Positions 31,057 through 42,236 of a stretch of DNA of 64,000 bases are shown in pieces. The notes under the pieces are model-generated. The model made no database searches. It was not told where the DNA came from and worked only from the letters and a program-made list of their open reading frames with translations. The stretch is from Zygnema circumcarinatum (lineage: Eukaryota > Streptophyta > Zygnematophyceae > Zygnematales > Zygnemataceae): the NCBI GenBank assembly GCA_037447605.1, contig CM074810.1, positions 2,031,990-2,095,989 on the forward strand. Reading direction: 5' to 3'. A program made the translations under genes and the position numbers. Position 1 is the stretch's first letter, and each line of letters opens with the position of its first letter.

Positions 31057-32179
31057 CGCACGCTGGGAGCCGCTCAAATAATTGAAATGAAAGCAGAGGA
31101 GGGAGGACCGCAATTGTAGAAACACTCGCAAATTACAGAGAGAAAACTAAGTTCGCGGGAGCCTGCACTAGGCTCTCCTTCCCCACGCCATGTCGGGAGG
31201 GTCCATGCCTGCCTGCCTGCCCGCCTGCCTGCCTGCCATTCGCCGAGAGAGGGAGGGAGCGAGCCCTGCAGCCCTGCAAGCGAGCCCCGCCTTGGCCTCC
31301 CTCCCTCAGTTCGTTGCCCGCCCGGCCGCCCGCCACGTGGCCCTCGCGTGTCTTGGAACGCGCACCAGCGCGGGGGGCGGTCCGGCCCGGTCGCCGGCTG
31401 ACGTGTCCCCGCCCCAGCGCGGCGCGGCGGCAGATTCTGGGCGACCTTTTGCGGCAGCCGACTGCCACGTGGCGTGACGTCACGGCGGGAGGCACGATGG
31501 CGACGGGAGGCCCGGGAGTGGGCGAGAGTCTCGCCGCGAGACTGAGAGGGGCGAGTCATGGTCATGGTCATTGGCTGGGCCATGGGAATGGTCATAGGCA
31601 TGGGCCATGGTCATGGGCATGGCACTGATGACGGCATGGCTTCCACTTGGATGGCACTTGGCGAGCCAGGCGGCCCCATCCGACCGACCTCCCTCGGGTC
31701 GTCGTCGCTGCCGCCGCCCCCATCCTCCTGCCCTGCCCTGCCCTGCCCTGCCCCGCCCTGCGCGCTCCGATCCGTTTCCCCCCCCCCTCTCCTCTATTTC
31801 CTTTCCCCATCTCTCGCCTCTCTGTTCTCCCCCCCGAGTGCTGCCGCGACAGGCTCCTCCAAACAGCGAGAAATGGTTACGAGGGAGAGACGGAATGGAT
31901 TTGCATTGTCAGCATAGCACACTGTCACTTCAACTTGCGCCGGAAGTAGCGATATCGCGGTAGGGCTACAGGGAGGGACACAGAGAAAGACATGGGAAAG
32001 TGTCGGCTTTCGGATTGCCCGCGACGAGATTAGCTCTGCCGGTTTTGGTCGTTCGCTGCGCGTTGGAGATTAAGATGCCGGGCGGGCCGAGCACAAGCCA
32101 TCGTTTGAAGGATGTGCTGCAGCTCCTGTTTTGGGTGTACGACTGCTCGATCAATTTCTAAAGGGAAATAGCTCGGAAA
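31057..32179. promoter_or_regulatory. Bidirectional promoter region CNNM / GT47
   Basis: 1.1 kb between divergent start codons. GC-rich, with G-boxes at 31333 and 31465, the latter followed nine bases on by a palindromic TGACGTCA (about 31475-31482), a classic bZIP site pair. CATGGTCATGG-type and CCCTG-type short repeats lie at 31556-31630 and 31725-31760. Open frames here are GC-driven and have no domain. Confidence 0.55.
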
Positions 32180-35100
32180 ATGGAGAATGGTTCCGTGGAT
32201 GAAGCAAGTCCGGTTCACGTTTCTGAGAGGAAGGGATTTGAATCTTTCCAGAACGTATTCGACTCTTCTGCCGAGTTCGGACGTCGGCTGCCGAATGCTT
32301 TATGGACTCATCGATATCTCATGGCAGTCACCGTCATCGGACTCGCGTCACTGTTTGCATTTGTCCGCTTGCAGTCGTGCGCGGAAGTCGAGAGGTTCAC
32401 TTTCCCTGCTTCGAATGTTTCGAGTGATGAAATCTCTTCCGGCGACAGAGTGAGGGAGCCGCAACTAAAGGAGAATGCGACGGAAGCTAGACTACAAGAA
32501 TATAGCGATGTTGCCTTAGTCAAAAGTGCGCCAGGTGTTGGGCTTTGCGACGAACAATGCAGACCGGTTCTGAAGGTTTATTTGTATGACTTGCCGGAAA
32601 AATTCAATTTTGGGATGTTTGAACCTTCCGATTCGGTTTCGGATCAGAAAAATCTGCTTGAGCTGAACATGACCCATCTGTTCAGTGTGCCCTATGGCCC
32701 GGGATCGGTGAAGCATCAGCACAGCATGGCCTACTATTTGACAGCAGATTTACTTCTGAAAAATGAGGTAAGGCTGGAACAAGGACCTCTTAACTCCTTT
32801 GACCTTTTTGGCAGTTCAAAACCTTATGACTAAAAAATCCGAAGAATGCAAATGTTATACACTCTGGAATTCTATAAAAAGAACCTGTAGAACCTGTAGT
32901 AGCTTTAAAGTTTTAAAGATCGTATAATCCGAAGATGTTAAACTCTTTTGGACTTTTTAACTTCTTGTAGCTGTTTTTCTAATCCATGCTTAGTTGTGAA
33001 ATTCACGTACCTCAAACTGAAAACTGTAACCTTAAAAAAAAAATTAGTAAAGCGAAGAGCCTAATTGGAGACGATTTCTTTTTTTTGTAACGAGTGGAAA
33101 ACTGAATATTTCAGAACCCAATGGATGGGTGATTTCTCTGGCACTCTATCAAGCTAGAAAGACACTGTTCATGATTTTACGGTGGGCTTAGTTGAGGCGT
33201 AATTGTTTTGTGGCACGACGACTTTCGTTGACTTTATCGAGGCCGGGTGATTTGCGTATCAGGACTTGAGGAATCGAACAATTTCGGTGCGAGTCACGGA
33301 TCCATTAGAAGCAGATGTTTTCTTTGTGCCATTTTTCGCCACTTTATCGTACAACAAGTATAATAGACACGAGTCTGAAGGGAAGGACATTGATCGAGAG
33401 TTACAGGCAAGTGAGTTTTCTGGTTGATGTTGAACTTCTCACCTTCGCCACTTCCAATCTGCGTAACATTTGTTGACTGCGTTGTAGGAAACTCGAATTA
33501 TGTGATCACTGCTGCTTGCGGCCGTTTTTGGCACTTGTCCTACTTCCCTTTCAAGCTTTTCTTGGCAGCTCTCACAACTCATAAACGCGCAGCATTGAGG
33601 TTAGAATAAGTGCTGACAGGCGTGGATTGTGGTGCAGCTTGAGCTGCTTCAGGTGCTGAACGGCTCGAGTTGGTGGCACCGCTCGGGGGGACGCGACCAC
33701 ATTTTCTGCATCACACATCCCAATGCTTTGCGGCACATACGCGATGGTCTTGGAGAGTCCTTGTTCATACTCTCAGATTTTGACAGGTGAGAAGGTCAGA
33801 CTGCAAGGAACAGACTTTCATGGAAAATGCAGTCTAAGATTTAGAGACCCTAGAGTCGTGGTAGACGCTAGGAGTCTGCAGAAATTGAAAACAAAGGAAT
33901 CCCGAATAACTGAGCCTAATAATTTGACGACGTTTACTGTACTTAGAAGCCAATAGCTGTGACTAATGCACGAGGTTCAGTGAAGGATCTCGTCGTTTGC
34001 TCCTTAAACCATGGCCAACGGGCAGTGGCGGTTCTCCGGGAGAAGCGAGTGTGGGTAGGAGGGTAAAGGACAGACAGGTCGATAATGGTGGAGGGGAGAG
34101 GAGAGTACAAGAGAAAGGGAGGGAGGAGGGCGAGGAGTAGGGAAGAGAAGAGGAAAGCGATTCGGAAAGAGGGAGAGAGAGGAGAATGATCATACACCGC
34201 ATCTGCAGGCTATCAAAAGACGTGGGCCGATTGTCCAAGGATGTGGTGGCGCCGTACAAGCATCTCACGCCATCTTATTCTGAGGACTCATTGGAGAGCG
34301 GCGTGGATCCGTTCCGCAACCGAACCCTGCTGCTGTTCTTTCAGGGCACGGTCAAACGAAAGAAGGTAAGCTGCACCTGCTCTGGGCAACGTTGCAGAAG
34401 CCCCAAAACATCCAAAAAACATTGAGGTTGCCCGGTAGAACACGTCTGTGTACGGAACGCGCTTGTCCTTGCTGTGAAAGTGTGTTGTTGAGGTGCCTTG
34501 GGCTCGTTGCCCTAGAACGCGAGGTTTTGACCACATTAACCAGGGAATATCATCACGTTTTAACCATACGGCTCTGTGAAGGTTTTGCCGTTCCACTTCA
34601 AAGCCGGGCTGCATGTTGTGGTCTTGAGAAATCTGTTCTTTCTTCGCAAAGAACAGATCAGATTTTCTTGTGGGCATAGACTTTGTTTCTGCACTTCTCA
34701 GTGTTTGGAGTTATTTGGAGTTGCAACATGCATAGTCTTGCGGGGTTTCTGGGTTTCACTGTGTCTATTTCCATTTGTTTAAAGACGAGGGGTGCTGCAG
34801 GCAGGTCGGATCCGGCGGAAAATGCAGGACTTGTTAAAGAATGAGGCGGACGTTTTCTTTGAGGATATCCGTCCCGTCGAGGAAACCCTTCAAACGGTAC
34901 TGCAATGGGATCAGCCTCTTTCCCTTTGCCGGGGGCCAACAACTCTCTCAGAAAGTACATTGCTGTTTATCTTACGCAACCAGCTTCAGATGCAGAGACA
35001 TGTGAAGGGAATGAAGAAGGAGAGGAAGGGGAGAAAGGTGGGAGTAGGGAAGGTACAACCACCATCATTATATTTTTTTTTCAGGGGTTCTGCAGGCTGC

Positions 35101-35884
35101 TGTGGGCATGCGGTCGTCTAAGTTCTGCCTCCATCCTGCGGGCGACACTGCGTCCTCCTGCCGCCTCTTTGACGCTCTTGCAAGCCACTGCGTGCCGGTC
35201 ATAGTGAGCGACTTTCTTGATCTGCCGTTTGAAGACGACATCGACTACAAGGCATTTAGCATATTTGTCAGTGTAGAGGTGAGCCTTCAGCTTCGTGTAC
35301 AAATAGAGGGTGCTCTCTATGCCTCTTTTTCGCACATGGCTGTATTCTGTAGTATATTTTGAACATTGCCCCTTCCCATTGTTATCATTACCGCACGAAC
35401 TTCTCTGGAGGGCGAAAAACGCTTGATTTCTTGTCGTTTGGGGTGTTACATGGCGCAGGATGCGTTGACAGAAGGACATCTTGTGAACCTGCTGCGGAGC
35501 GTTGAGAGGGAGCGGTGGCTCGCGATGTGGCACAACATCCAAAAGGTCGAGCACCACTTCAGATTCAATGTGAGTGCTCACACGCCCGCCTTATTTGCTT
35601 GCTTTCTGACCAAATGCTTCTGAGGCAGCTTTAATCCGATCAATCTTTACTCAAGAGTTGGAGAGAAAAAACTTTGATTTCACTGGCTTGTTTCTTTTTC
35701 TTGAATTGATAAATTGTTCCTTTCAATGTTGTCTGTCGAACAGATGCCCGCCCTCCGCGGGGATGCTGTGGACATGGTGTGGGATCAAGTGCACAAGAAG
35801 CTACCGAGGATGCGGCTGGCCATGCGCCGCAGCGAGCGCCTGGTGGTCCCCGAGTGGTGGCACCTCCGCAGGAGAAGGCTCTAG
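32180..35884 (+). CDS. GT47 exostosin-family glycosyltransferase (ARAD-like)
   Basis: Probable Golgi type II membrane glycosyltransferase of family GT47 that builds cell-wall polysaccharide; plant relatives of this subgroup include the putative arabinosyltransferases ARAD1/2. Exons: 32180-32767, 33263-33406, 33638-33786, 34209-34365, 34801-34896, 35096-35278, 35459-35569, 35744-35884; in phase, 522 residues. A short cytosolic tail is followed by a membrane anchor near residues 48-65 ([15 protein letters not shown]). The exostosin domain starts [15 protein letters not shown], then [52 protein letters not shown] and the core [35 protein letters not shown] and [16 protein letters not shown]. The second intron uses a GC donor (CAG|GCAAGT). 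An N-glycosylation sequon lies at NMTH. Exact sugar donor and acceptor cannot be told from sequence. Confidence 0.93.
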
Positions 35885-36800
35885 CGCTCCCTCTAGTGCT
35901 CAACGCCGCTGTGAATCGAAAGACTTTTTACTTTTGAATTCATTATTGAAAACCACATTATAATAAGTTGCAGTACCCCGCCCAGCCTCGCCCATGGGAT
36001 GGTGGTGTGCCCAGAATGCCATGTGGCGTTTTGGACTGTCATGTCGTGTCTTGCCATGCCATGGTGCTGCCCGGACTGGCAAGGCGTGCTGTTCACGTGT
36101 TTCGAGCTCTCTCGCGAACAAACGGTGGACAAGCCTTGGCAGAGGCTTGGAGCGAGCGGCCGCAGCCTCGCTCTAATGCTCGCAAGGCGTCCATCTGTGT
36201 TTCAGAAAGCACGCGTCTCCAAGCGCGTGTCTGCTGCATTTTATGCAAATATCAAACCGGCCTAAACTCTGCATTTCCTTTTTTTTTTCCATCGATTCGT
36301 CAACGGTGTCAGTGACACGGAGATTTATTCCCCTCGTTCATAAAAAGCAAAAGTTCCAAGAGCATATCAGCGCACGAATATGTCTGCCACGACAAAGGAG
36401 CCCGCCCATCCCCATGAAGCCCAAGCAAACACCAGCAGAGACCAGGAGCACCAGGTACCACTTCGACAGTGATCCAATGTCAAGCCAAAGGTGACTCTCT
36501 TAAAGGGAAATGTCCGGGTCTGCCACCAGCAGGGACGACTAGCAATTTCGTAGTTTGCCACGACCCTTTGACAGAGACATCCCAGCCATCTCGTGCAGCC
36601 AGGAACCTTAGGAACCCTAACGCCGCAGTCTGGAGAGTTCCCTCCAAACTTTCAAAATCACCCCAAATTGCAGACGTCAGTAACTGATTTACAACATCCG
36701 AGAATTTCCATGTTCCGGAACAAACAAACTCTGCAATAAGACCACCTCGTCGAACAAGTATTGACAAATAAATCGAGGAACTCTTTGTTTCTGCCCTCTC
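35885..36800. other. Intergenic region, GT47 / C1-FDX-1 3' ends
   Basis: About 0.9 kb between convergent genes. The open frames here have no domains and no splice-linked partners. It should contain both 3' UTRs; I see nothing else. Confidence 0.55.
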
Positions 36801-37511
36801 CTACAATGTATAATATGGCCGAGACTCTGCCAGAGCGACCGTCATTCCGTCCAACTCTTTGGTCAAGATAATCTGAGACCCTAGTCTGCTGTGAGAGTTA
36901 ACAGTACCATTAGAGGAAACGGAACGAAGAACATCGAGCTCTTCATTTGAAGGAGGTGGGATCTTCTCCAACCAGTCGGTGGCGATAGTCACTGGAACAG
37001 AAGCCACGGGATGCAGAAACAGCACTCAAAAAGAGTTGGCTTTAAATGTTCAGGAGGTGTAACCGTCACCCATTATCAATTGATCGCCACAAAAACGCCT
37101 TAGAGAAGGCTCAGACGCAGAAGAGAGGTCAAAGTGGCGGGTCCTTAAGGTTTTTTATAAGAAGGAGGAGGAGAAGGAGAAGATAGCGAAGCCGGAAGCT
37201 AGCTAAGGCACATTAGGTTAGAGAAAATGTAGGAGACAGGGGTTTCCTGCACCTTCATCGTTGCCGTAGCAGGAGCCGATCTCCTCGGAGGGGTTGCGCT
37301 CGGCCGTCTCGATCTTGGAGCGGATGAGGGCGCGGAGGAGGCTCTGCCCCGCCAGGCCCTTGATGACGTGGCGCGTCCCGTCGCGGTCGATGGCCGTCAG
37401 GCTGATCACATGGTCGGCGACACGTGGCACGCTGCTGCTGTAGCGCGGGCGCCACGTGGCGGCCAGCTGGCGGCCCAGAGGGGAGGCCAGAGCCCTTCTC
37501 AGGGCCGCCAT
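36801..37511 (-). CDS. C1-FDX: C1-FDX-like protein, copy 1 (cysteine-depleted)
   Basis: Mitochondrial ferredoxin-like protein of the plant C1-FDX type, which in plant complex I sits at the bridge between the matrix arm and the carbonic-anhydrase domain. Exons 37511-37253 and 36991-36801 join through a phase-1 intron (GA|G to GTG) to 149 residues. An Ala/Arg-rich presequence is followed by DHVISLTAIDRDGTRHVIKG, GQSLLRALIRS, the first metal loop, DWLEKIPPPSNEE and SRLGSQIILTKELDGM. Where copy 2 has Cys-x3-Cys and a later Cys in RLGCQ, this copy keeps only C81 (SCYGND): the second position is Asp85 and the third is Ser125 (RLGSQ, a TGT to TCT change). It therefore cannot hold an iron-sulfur cluster and probably no metal. 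The frame is intact and the gene structure is the same as copy 2, so it looks expressed rather than dead. Confidence 0.88.
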
Positions 37512-37839
37512 GGCGACAGAGCTCGCGAGGGAATGGACGGCAACTCGGCGGTGGAGCAGCTCTCTCCCTCCGCCTCCGGGCGTCGCTCGTGGTTTCGCGG
37601 ACAGGCTGGGGAGGGCAGGGGGGGGGCTTGCGCTGCCTGTCTGTTTGCCTCTGTCTGTCCGTCGGTCTTTTTGTTTCTGTCTTTTTGTCTTTATCTGTCT
37701 GTCTGTCTGTCTGTTTATCTGTCTATCTGTCTGCCTGTCTGCCTGCCTGTCTGTTTGTCTGTCTGTCTGTCCGTACGTCTGTCTGTCTGTCCATATGACT
37801 GTCTGTCTGTCTGTCCGTCTGTCTGTCTGTCTGTCCGCC

Positions 37840-37872
<33 letters not shown>

Positions 37873-38402
37873 GCCTGCCAGCCAGTCAGTCAGTCAGTCA
37901 GTCAGTCAGTCAGTCAGTCAGTCAGTCAGTCAGTCAGTCAGTCAATCAGTCAGTCAGTCGGTCGCGATGCCGAATTTCAAGGCGAGGCGGGGCGCGGGAG
38001 TGGCGCGGCCGCTGTGGCCGGTCGGTCGTCATGGGCGGAGGGCGTAGGGAGAGGAGAAGAGCTCGAGGCTCTTCAGGAATGGCCTGAACTGGTTCACGAT
38101 CACAATGTTGGCGGCAACTTTGACTATATAGACTTTCACCATCACCGATTCGGCGAACACATGCTTGTGGGAGAGGGGCATAGGTTGCTTACACAGCGAT
38201 TCCAAAGCAGACGTCGTTTTACTGTTCCATCGGCATTTTGCTTATTTACATCACACCGAGTCAAGTTGATGCACCTCACAAGGCTGACTACCTTTACACC
38301 TTCGTAACAAGTTCGCAGACCGGCTGTGCAAGAGAGCCATTCGCACATTGAGACAACCCGCAAAGCCCTTAGGACACTAGAAAAATCTCGAAGACGGCCT
38401 TG
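37512..38402. other. Spacer between the two C1-FDX genes, promoter of copy 1
   Basis: Holds the promoter of copy 1 and the 3' end of copy 2. Most of its left half is the CTGT/CAGT microsatellite. G-boxes are near the 5' end of copy 1, but inside its coding exon. No gene seen; the long open frames are repeat translations. Confidence 0.6.
37690..37960 (+). repeat. Compound microsatellite (CTGT)n-(CAGT)n
   Basis: Imperfect CTGT/CTGC units to about 37880, then about 19 near-perfect CAGT units to about 37960. It starts roughly 180 bases upstream of the copy 1 start codon. Because the period is four, all frames cycle and spurious Cys/Leu/Ser-rich frames arise. Confidence 0.95.
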
Positions 38403-39352
38403 TCATGGCGTGTACCATGGCCTCCATGGCCTCAGTGCTGCTGTCATCCCCTCGAGGTCATTCGTGAGCACAATCTGACAGCCGAGCCTGCTGTGGCGAT
38501 TGAACTCAGAGGGGTAGTAAAGCGAGCGGAGAATTCCAACTTCTGCAGGGGAGCGCGGGGGGAGCGTCTCCAACCACTCGTTGGCGATCATCACTGTGCC
38601 ACCCCGAGGGGGGAGGGGGAGGGGGAGGGGAGAAAATGGAGAGGACGACGAAACGAAAGGGAGTGAAGGGAAAAGAAGGAAGAGGAAGGAAGCCAGACCA
38701 TAGTCACCAAAAGGAATGTACTTTCGATTTCGGAAGTAAGTGAAACATGACGGGTGAGAACATACGGAAGCGGTGAAACTACTACCACCTTCAAATTCTC
38801 TTCAAAGAAAGCCACAAGCCATACAACCCTCAAAACCCCAGATTTTTTTGGTTGACAATCCTTACGGCTCACTCAAGGCTTGGCGCACAAGGCCCCTGTG
38901 TCTGTGTTAAATGTTAGAAAACGGAGAACCACGTGGAACGCAAATGTCGAGTGCAAGAGTTTTTGTTGTTTTGAAAGGCCTAGTTGTTTTCAAGGCTTCA
39001 ATTCTCTAGGAGATCGCTGATTTTTTTTACTATTGAGGCCTTCCAGTTTCAAGATATAGAACTACAGGAAAATGAGGGTTTGAAAGGATTCCACGAGATG
39101 CGACCGCTGACCTTCACAGTTCCCCGTGCAGGAATCGATGAGCTCCGACGGATGCCGCTCGGAAGTTTCCAGGTTGCTGCGGATTAGGGTTCGCAGCAGC
39201 GTCTGCCCGACCAGCCCCTTGATGACGTGGCGCTCCCCATCGCGGTCTATGGCTATCAGATTTATCAGATGTTCGGAGACACGTGGCAGGCTGCCATGTC
39301 TCCGCAGGTGCCGTGTGGCAGCCAGCCGCCGCAGCGGCGCGAGCGCAGCCAT
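38403..39352 (-). CDS. C1-FDX: C1-FDX, complex I ferredoxin-like subunit, copy 2
   Basis: Second and better conserved copy. Exons 39352-39112 and 38593-38403, same phase-1 intron position as copy 1, 143 residues. An Arg/Ala-rich N-terminus (LRRLAATRHLRRHG) looks like a mitochondrial presequence. Then EHLINLIAIDRDGERHVIKG, GQTLLRTLIRS, SCTGNCE with C75 and C79, EWLETLPPRS, and HSRLGCQIVLTNDLEGM with C119; it ends RPWRPWYTP, as plant C1-FDX ends in an aromatic-rich tail. Three cysteines in this pattern are what plant C1-FDX keeps of the four 2Fe-2S ligands of adrenodoxin-type ferredoxins. The gene is head-to-head with RLPH2. This is most likely the ancestral-function copy, and copy 1 arose by tandem duplication. 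Confidence 0.92.
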
Positions 39353-39839
39353 GGCGGCCGGCGGCGAGGGGCAGCGGGAGCACTGTGCGGCCGGCGGGCT
39401 CCATGCCGCGCAGTTCTGGAAACTGTGAGCGTCGAAGGACAGTCATGGACTGCGGGTCCGCTGTTTGCCGTACAGCGTGGTGGCGCCGTACGCTGTGTTA
39501 CGGACCTGGTTCTGTACCTTCTTGGATTCTTCTGCGGATGCGTACGATGCCGCTACGAGACAAAAAGGGCACGCCCGTTCCGTGCATTCCGAAAACCAGA
39601 AACTAAAAGCAAAAATCGAAAACCGAAACGCAAAACCAGTTACCGGGTTTGTCCTTTAATGCAGACACGACAAACCAGTTTGCTGAAGCTTTCCCTGAAG
39701 CTTCGTATAAGAGTGTCCGTACGTGCTGGCGGGTCACGTGGCACTCTGATGACCTCATGGCTCCTTTCAAAGGTTGCAGGTGACGTCACCGGGTTCGTGA
39801 TCCCTCCCCTGTCCCCAACCCCCAAGGGGGCGCGTCCCT

Positions 39840-39896
<57 letters not shown>

Positions 39897-39969
39897 GTCT
39901 CGCGGGTCACCGCCGTCTCCTATTTTTCTGCATTGCAGTCCGAGGGAGCCCTAAACTGTCCTAGGCGCC
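39353..39969. promoter_or_regulatory. Bidirectional promoter C1-FDX-2 / RLPH2
   Basis: 617 bases between divergent start codons. A G-box core (TCACGTGGC) lies at about 39737 and a (CT)25 tract at 39843-39892 lies just upstream of the RLPH2 start, probably in its 5' UTR. No other feature seen. Confidence 0.55.
39843..39892 (+). repeat. (CT)25 microsatellite
   Basis: Twenty-five CT units, 78 bases before the RLPH2 start codon. CT-rich tracts near the start site are common in plant 5' UTRs. Confidence 0.95.
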
Positions 39970-41631
39970 ATGGCTGCGGCCCCTCTCTTCAAGACCCTGC
40001 CCCCCTCGAAAGTTACAGTTTGCGTTGGCGACCTCCACGGCCACTACGACGAGCTTTTGAACCTTTGGACGCGTCTGGAGCTCAAAACCGGGGAAGAAAT
40101 ATTTAAAAGATGCACGGTTGTCTTTCTTGGCGACTATAACGACCGTGGCCCCAACTCAAAAGCAGTATACGACTGGCTGGTCACGCTCGATGAGAGGTAC
40201 CCCCTCCAGAAGCATGTTTATCTCTGTGGAAATCATGATTTCTCCTTCGCTGCCTTCATCGGAGCCCTTCCACCCGCACCCCCAGACTTCGATTGGTCGC
40301 AGACTTGGAATGAGTACTTGTCAGAGGAGTTTCGAGAGGGGTGGTGGGAGGGAGAGGGAGTGAGAGAAGTACACCTTCAGGGGAGAAGGTGGGGGGGCTC
40401 TATTCGGGAGCGGGTGGGAGCGCGGGTGGGGAACGTGTACAAGGGCTCCACCTACGACGCGGCGCCGACCTTCGAGTCCTACGGAGTACGGCACGGGGAC
40501 CGCGAAGGTGGGGGGGGGGAGGGCTGGTTTTGGGGGGTCAGGGATTGCGAGGATCTGGGCTGGGGGGGCACATGGGAGTGCGTGGAAGACGTTAGGGTGT
40601 GGACTCCTTCCAATAATCCGGAAAGTAAAAGCGCAGAGACTAGGCTAGTTAACGCAATGACTTCAGTTATAGATTTTAGGTTAGAGGGAGTTGGCAGTTT
40701 TTTTTTTTTTTTGTTGAAGTTGGTACTCATTTGAAAGAGACAAATGGGTGGACTTCGTTTGGAATACATACAGGGCTGATCAAGGCAGTCCCTGAAAGCC
40801 ACAAGGAGTTCCTTCGCAACAAGATTTCTTTCATTTATGAACAGGTGCGCGCTCACACCTTTAGCATACCAAACTTGACAATTAATTACACTCCAGTGAT
40901 GAGGTGAGATCTTATCACATTGGTTTTGGACGTGCCTTGCGCGGCCAAAGCGTCAGAATTTGAGTTGGAGAGTTGATGAGTCGATATTCTTGCGCGTTCC
41001 TTTGCAGGAAGGCGTTGATACCGGCGACCCTGCTACAAGCTACAGCTCACTTGTAGCGGTGCATGCGGGACTCGAAACGGGCAAGCCTTTGCAGCCCCAA
41101 GTGGCGATGCTGCGCGCGAGGGAGGCGGTCCACCCCCGGCTGGAGGCCCTCAGCGGCCGCCGGAACGTGTGGGACAACCACCCGGTCAGTGCCATGGCGG
41201 CTGCGAGGGAAAGGGAGGGGAGGGGAAGGGAGGGGAGGAGAGGGGAAAGGAGGGAAGGGGAGGNNNNNNNNNNGGGGAAAGGAGGAGAGGGGAGGGGAAG
41301 GGAGGGGAAGGGAGGGGAGGGGAGGTGGGGGGAGGTGGGGGGCTCATGGCGTCTGTCGTGGTGTGGCTGACGTTGGACGTGAGATCGCGGGTGGGGGCGG
41401 CCTCAGGAGCTTGAGGCCAGAGGGGCGCTCCTTGTGAGTGGGCATCACGGCGTTCTTGACATTCGGCCAAGTCGATTGATCATCGACGAGAGTGGAGGTG
41501 TCGACGGAAGGCCTATCGCTGCGATTATTCTCCCGGACCGAATTCTTGTCAGAGACACAGATCCCCTCCCAAGCACGGAGGTGGCACAACTCGAGACTCA
41601 GCCAGCGTTGGCGGGGGCGGTCGCTTGGTGA
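39970..41631 (+). CDS. RLPH2: RLPH2-type metallophosphatase (Rhizobiales-like, PPP family)
   Basis: PPP-family phosphatase of the plant RLPH2 group; the Arabidopsis protein acts on phosphotyrosine although the fold is that of Ser/Thr phosphatases. Exons: 39970-40507, 40774-40844, 41008-41184, 41407-41631; in phase, 336 residues. Metal-binding motifs are complete: VGDLHGH (residues about 18-24), LGDYNDRGPNS, CGNHDFSF, then the later His in AVHAGLE and SGHHGVLDI. Group-specific stretches are TWNEYLSEEFREGWW, HLQGRRWGGSI, YKGSTYDAAPTFESYGV, AVPESHKEFL, LSGRRNVWD, RLIIDESGGV and AAIILPDRILVRDTD. No targeting peptide is evident. The last intron is purine-rich and holds a 10-N gap, so its true length is unknown, but the exons on both sides are intact. 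The 5' UTR carries a CT repeat. Confidence 0.95.
41264..41273. other. Assembly gap (10 N)
   Basis: Ten N bases inside a GGGA-rich intron of RLPH2. The fixed small size suggests a gap of unknown length caused by the simple repeat. It does not touch coding sequence. Confidence 0.95.
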
Positions 41632-42236
41632 GGGGAACTCATGAAGAAGCGCCGCACACTTCGAGCAGAGGCAGGCCCGTTATACTTACCCAGACCCACA
41701 TGTATGCTTTTGGACAACCGACTTATTGTTTCAGCGACTTTATTGTTCCTGGGTTTTGTGAATTTTTTTCAAATTTCTAGTCTTTAGGCAAACATTCTTG
41801 GGGTTTATTCGAGAACGGGGGACTTAGGCCTGTACAGATATCAAGTGCTTGTGAGGCTTCCTCGCAAGAGTGGCCAGAGGGATTGTTCACTCTGAGGATT
41901 CTCAGAAGTTTGCAGCCCTGAGGGCTCTAGCGTTGTCTTGTGGGATTTTAGGGCTCTTAGAGTGTTAGGATTAGAATGTTCTAGGCAGCAAGAGCTCGAG
42001 GGTATCGATTTCCGTCAAATAGGAGTTTCAGGCGCAGGGTTGCAAAACCATGTGTTCCCTCTTTAGACGTGCTCAGTGCCAATCCAGTTCGTGAAAACAT
42101 CGTCCAAATTGCCAACAATTCCATGCCTGTGCGGCTGCTCTCCACTCTGAGCCGGAGTCGGTCCAAGCGACCTGCTCGACCCAAATCTGTGCCGCCGCTC
42201 GCTGCGGGCGAGGGCGTGAAGGGAAGTGTCACACAC
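41632..42236. other. Intergenic region, RLPH2 / mL45 3' ends
   Basis: About 600 bases between convergent genes; AT-richer than the coding parts and expected to contain both 3' UTRs. No gene recognised. Confidence 0.6.

Noticed and set aside
37368-38307. Cys/Leu/Ser-rich plus-strand frames over the CTGT/CAGT array
   Set aside because: Four-base repeat translated in three frames; antisense to the C1-FDX exon at its left end.
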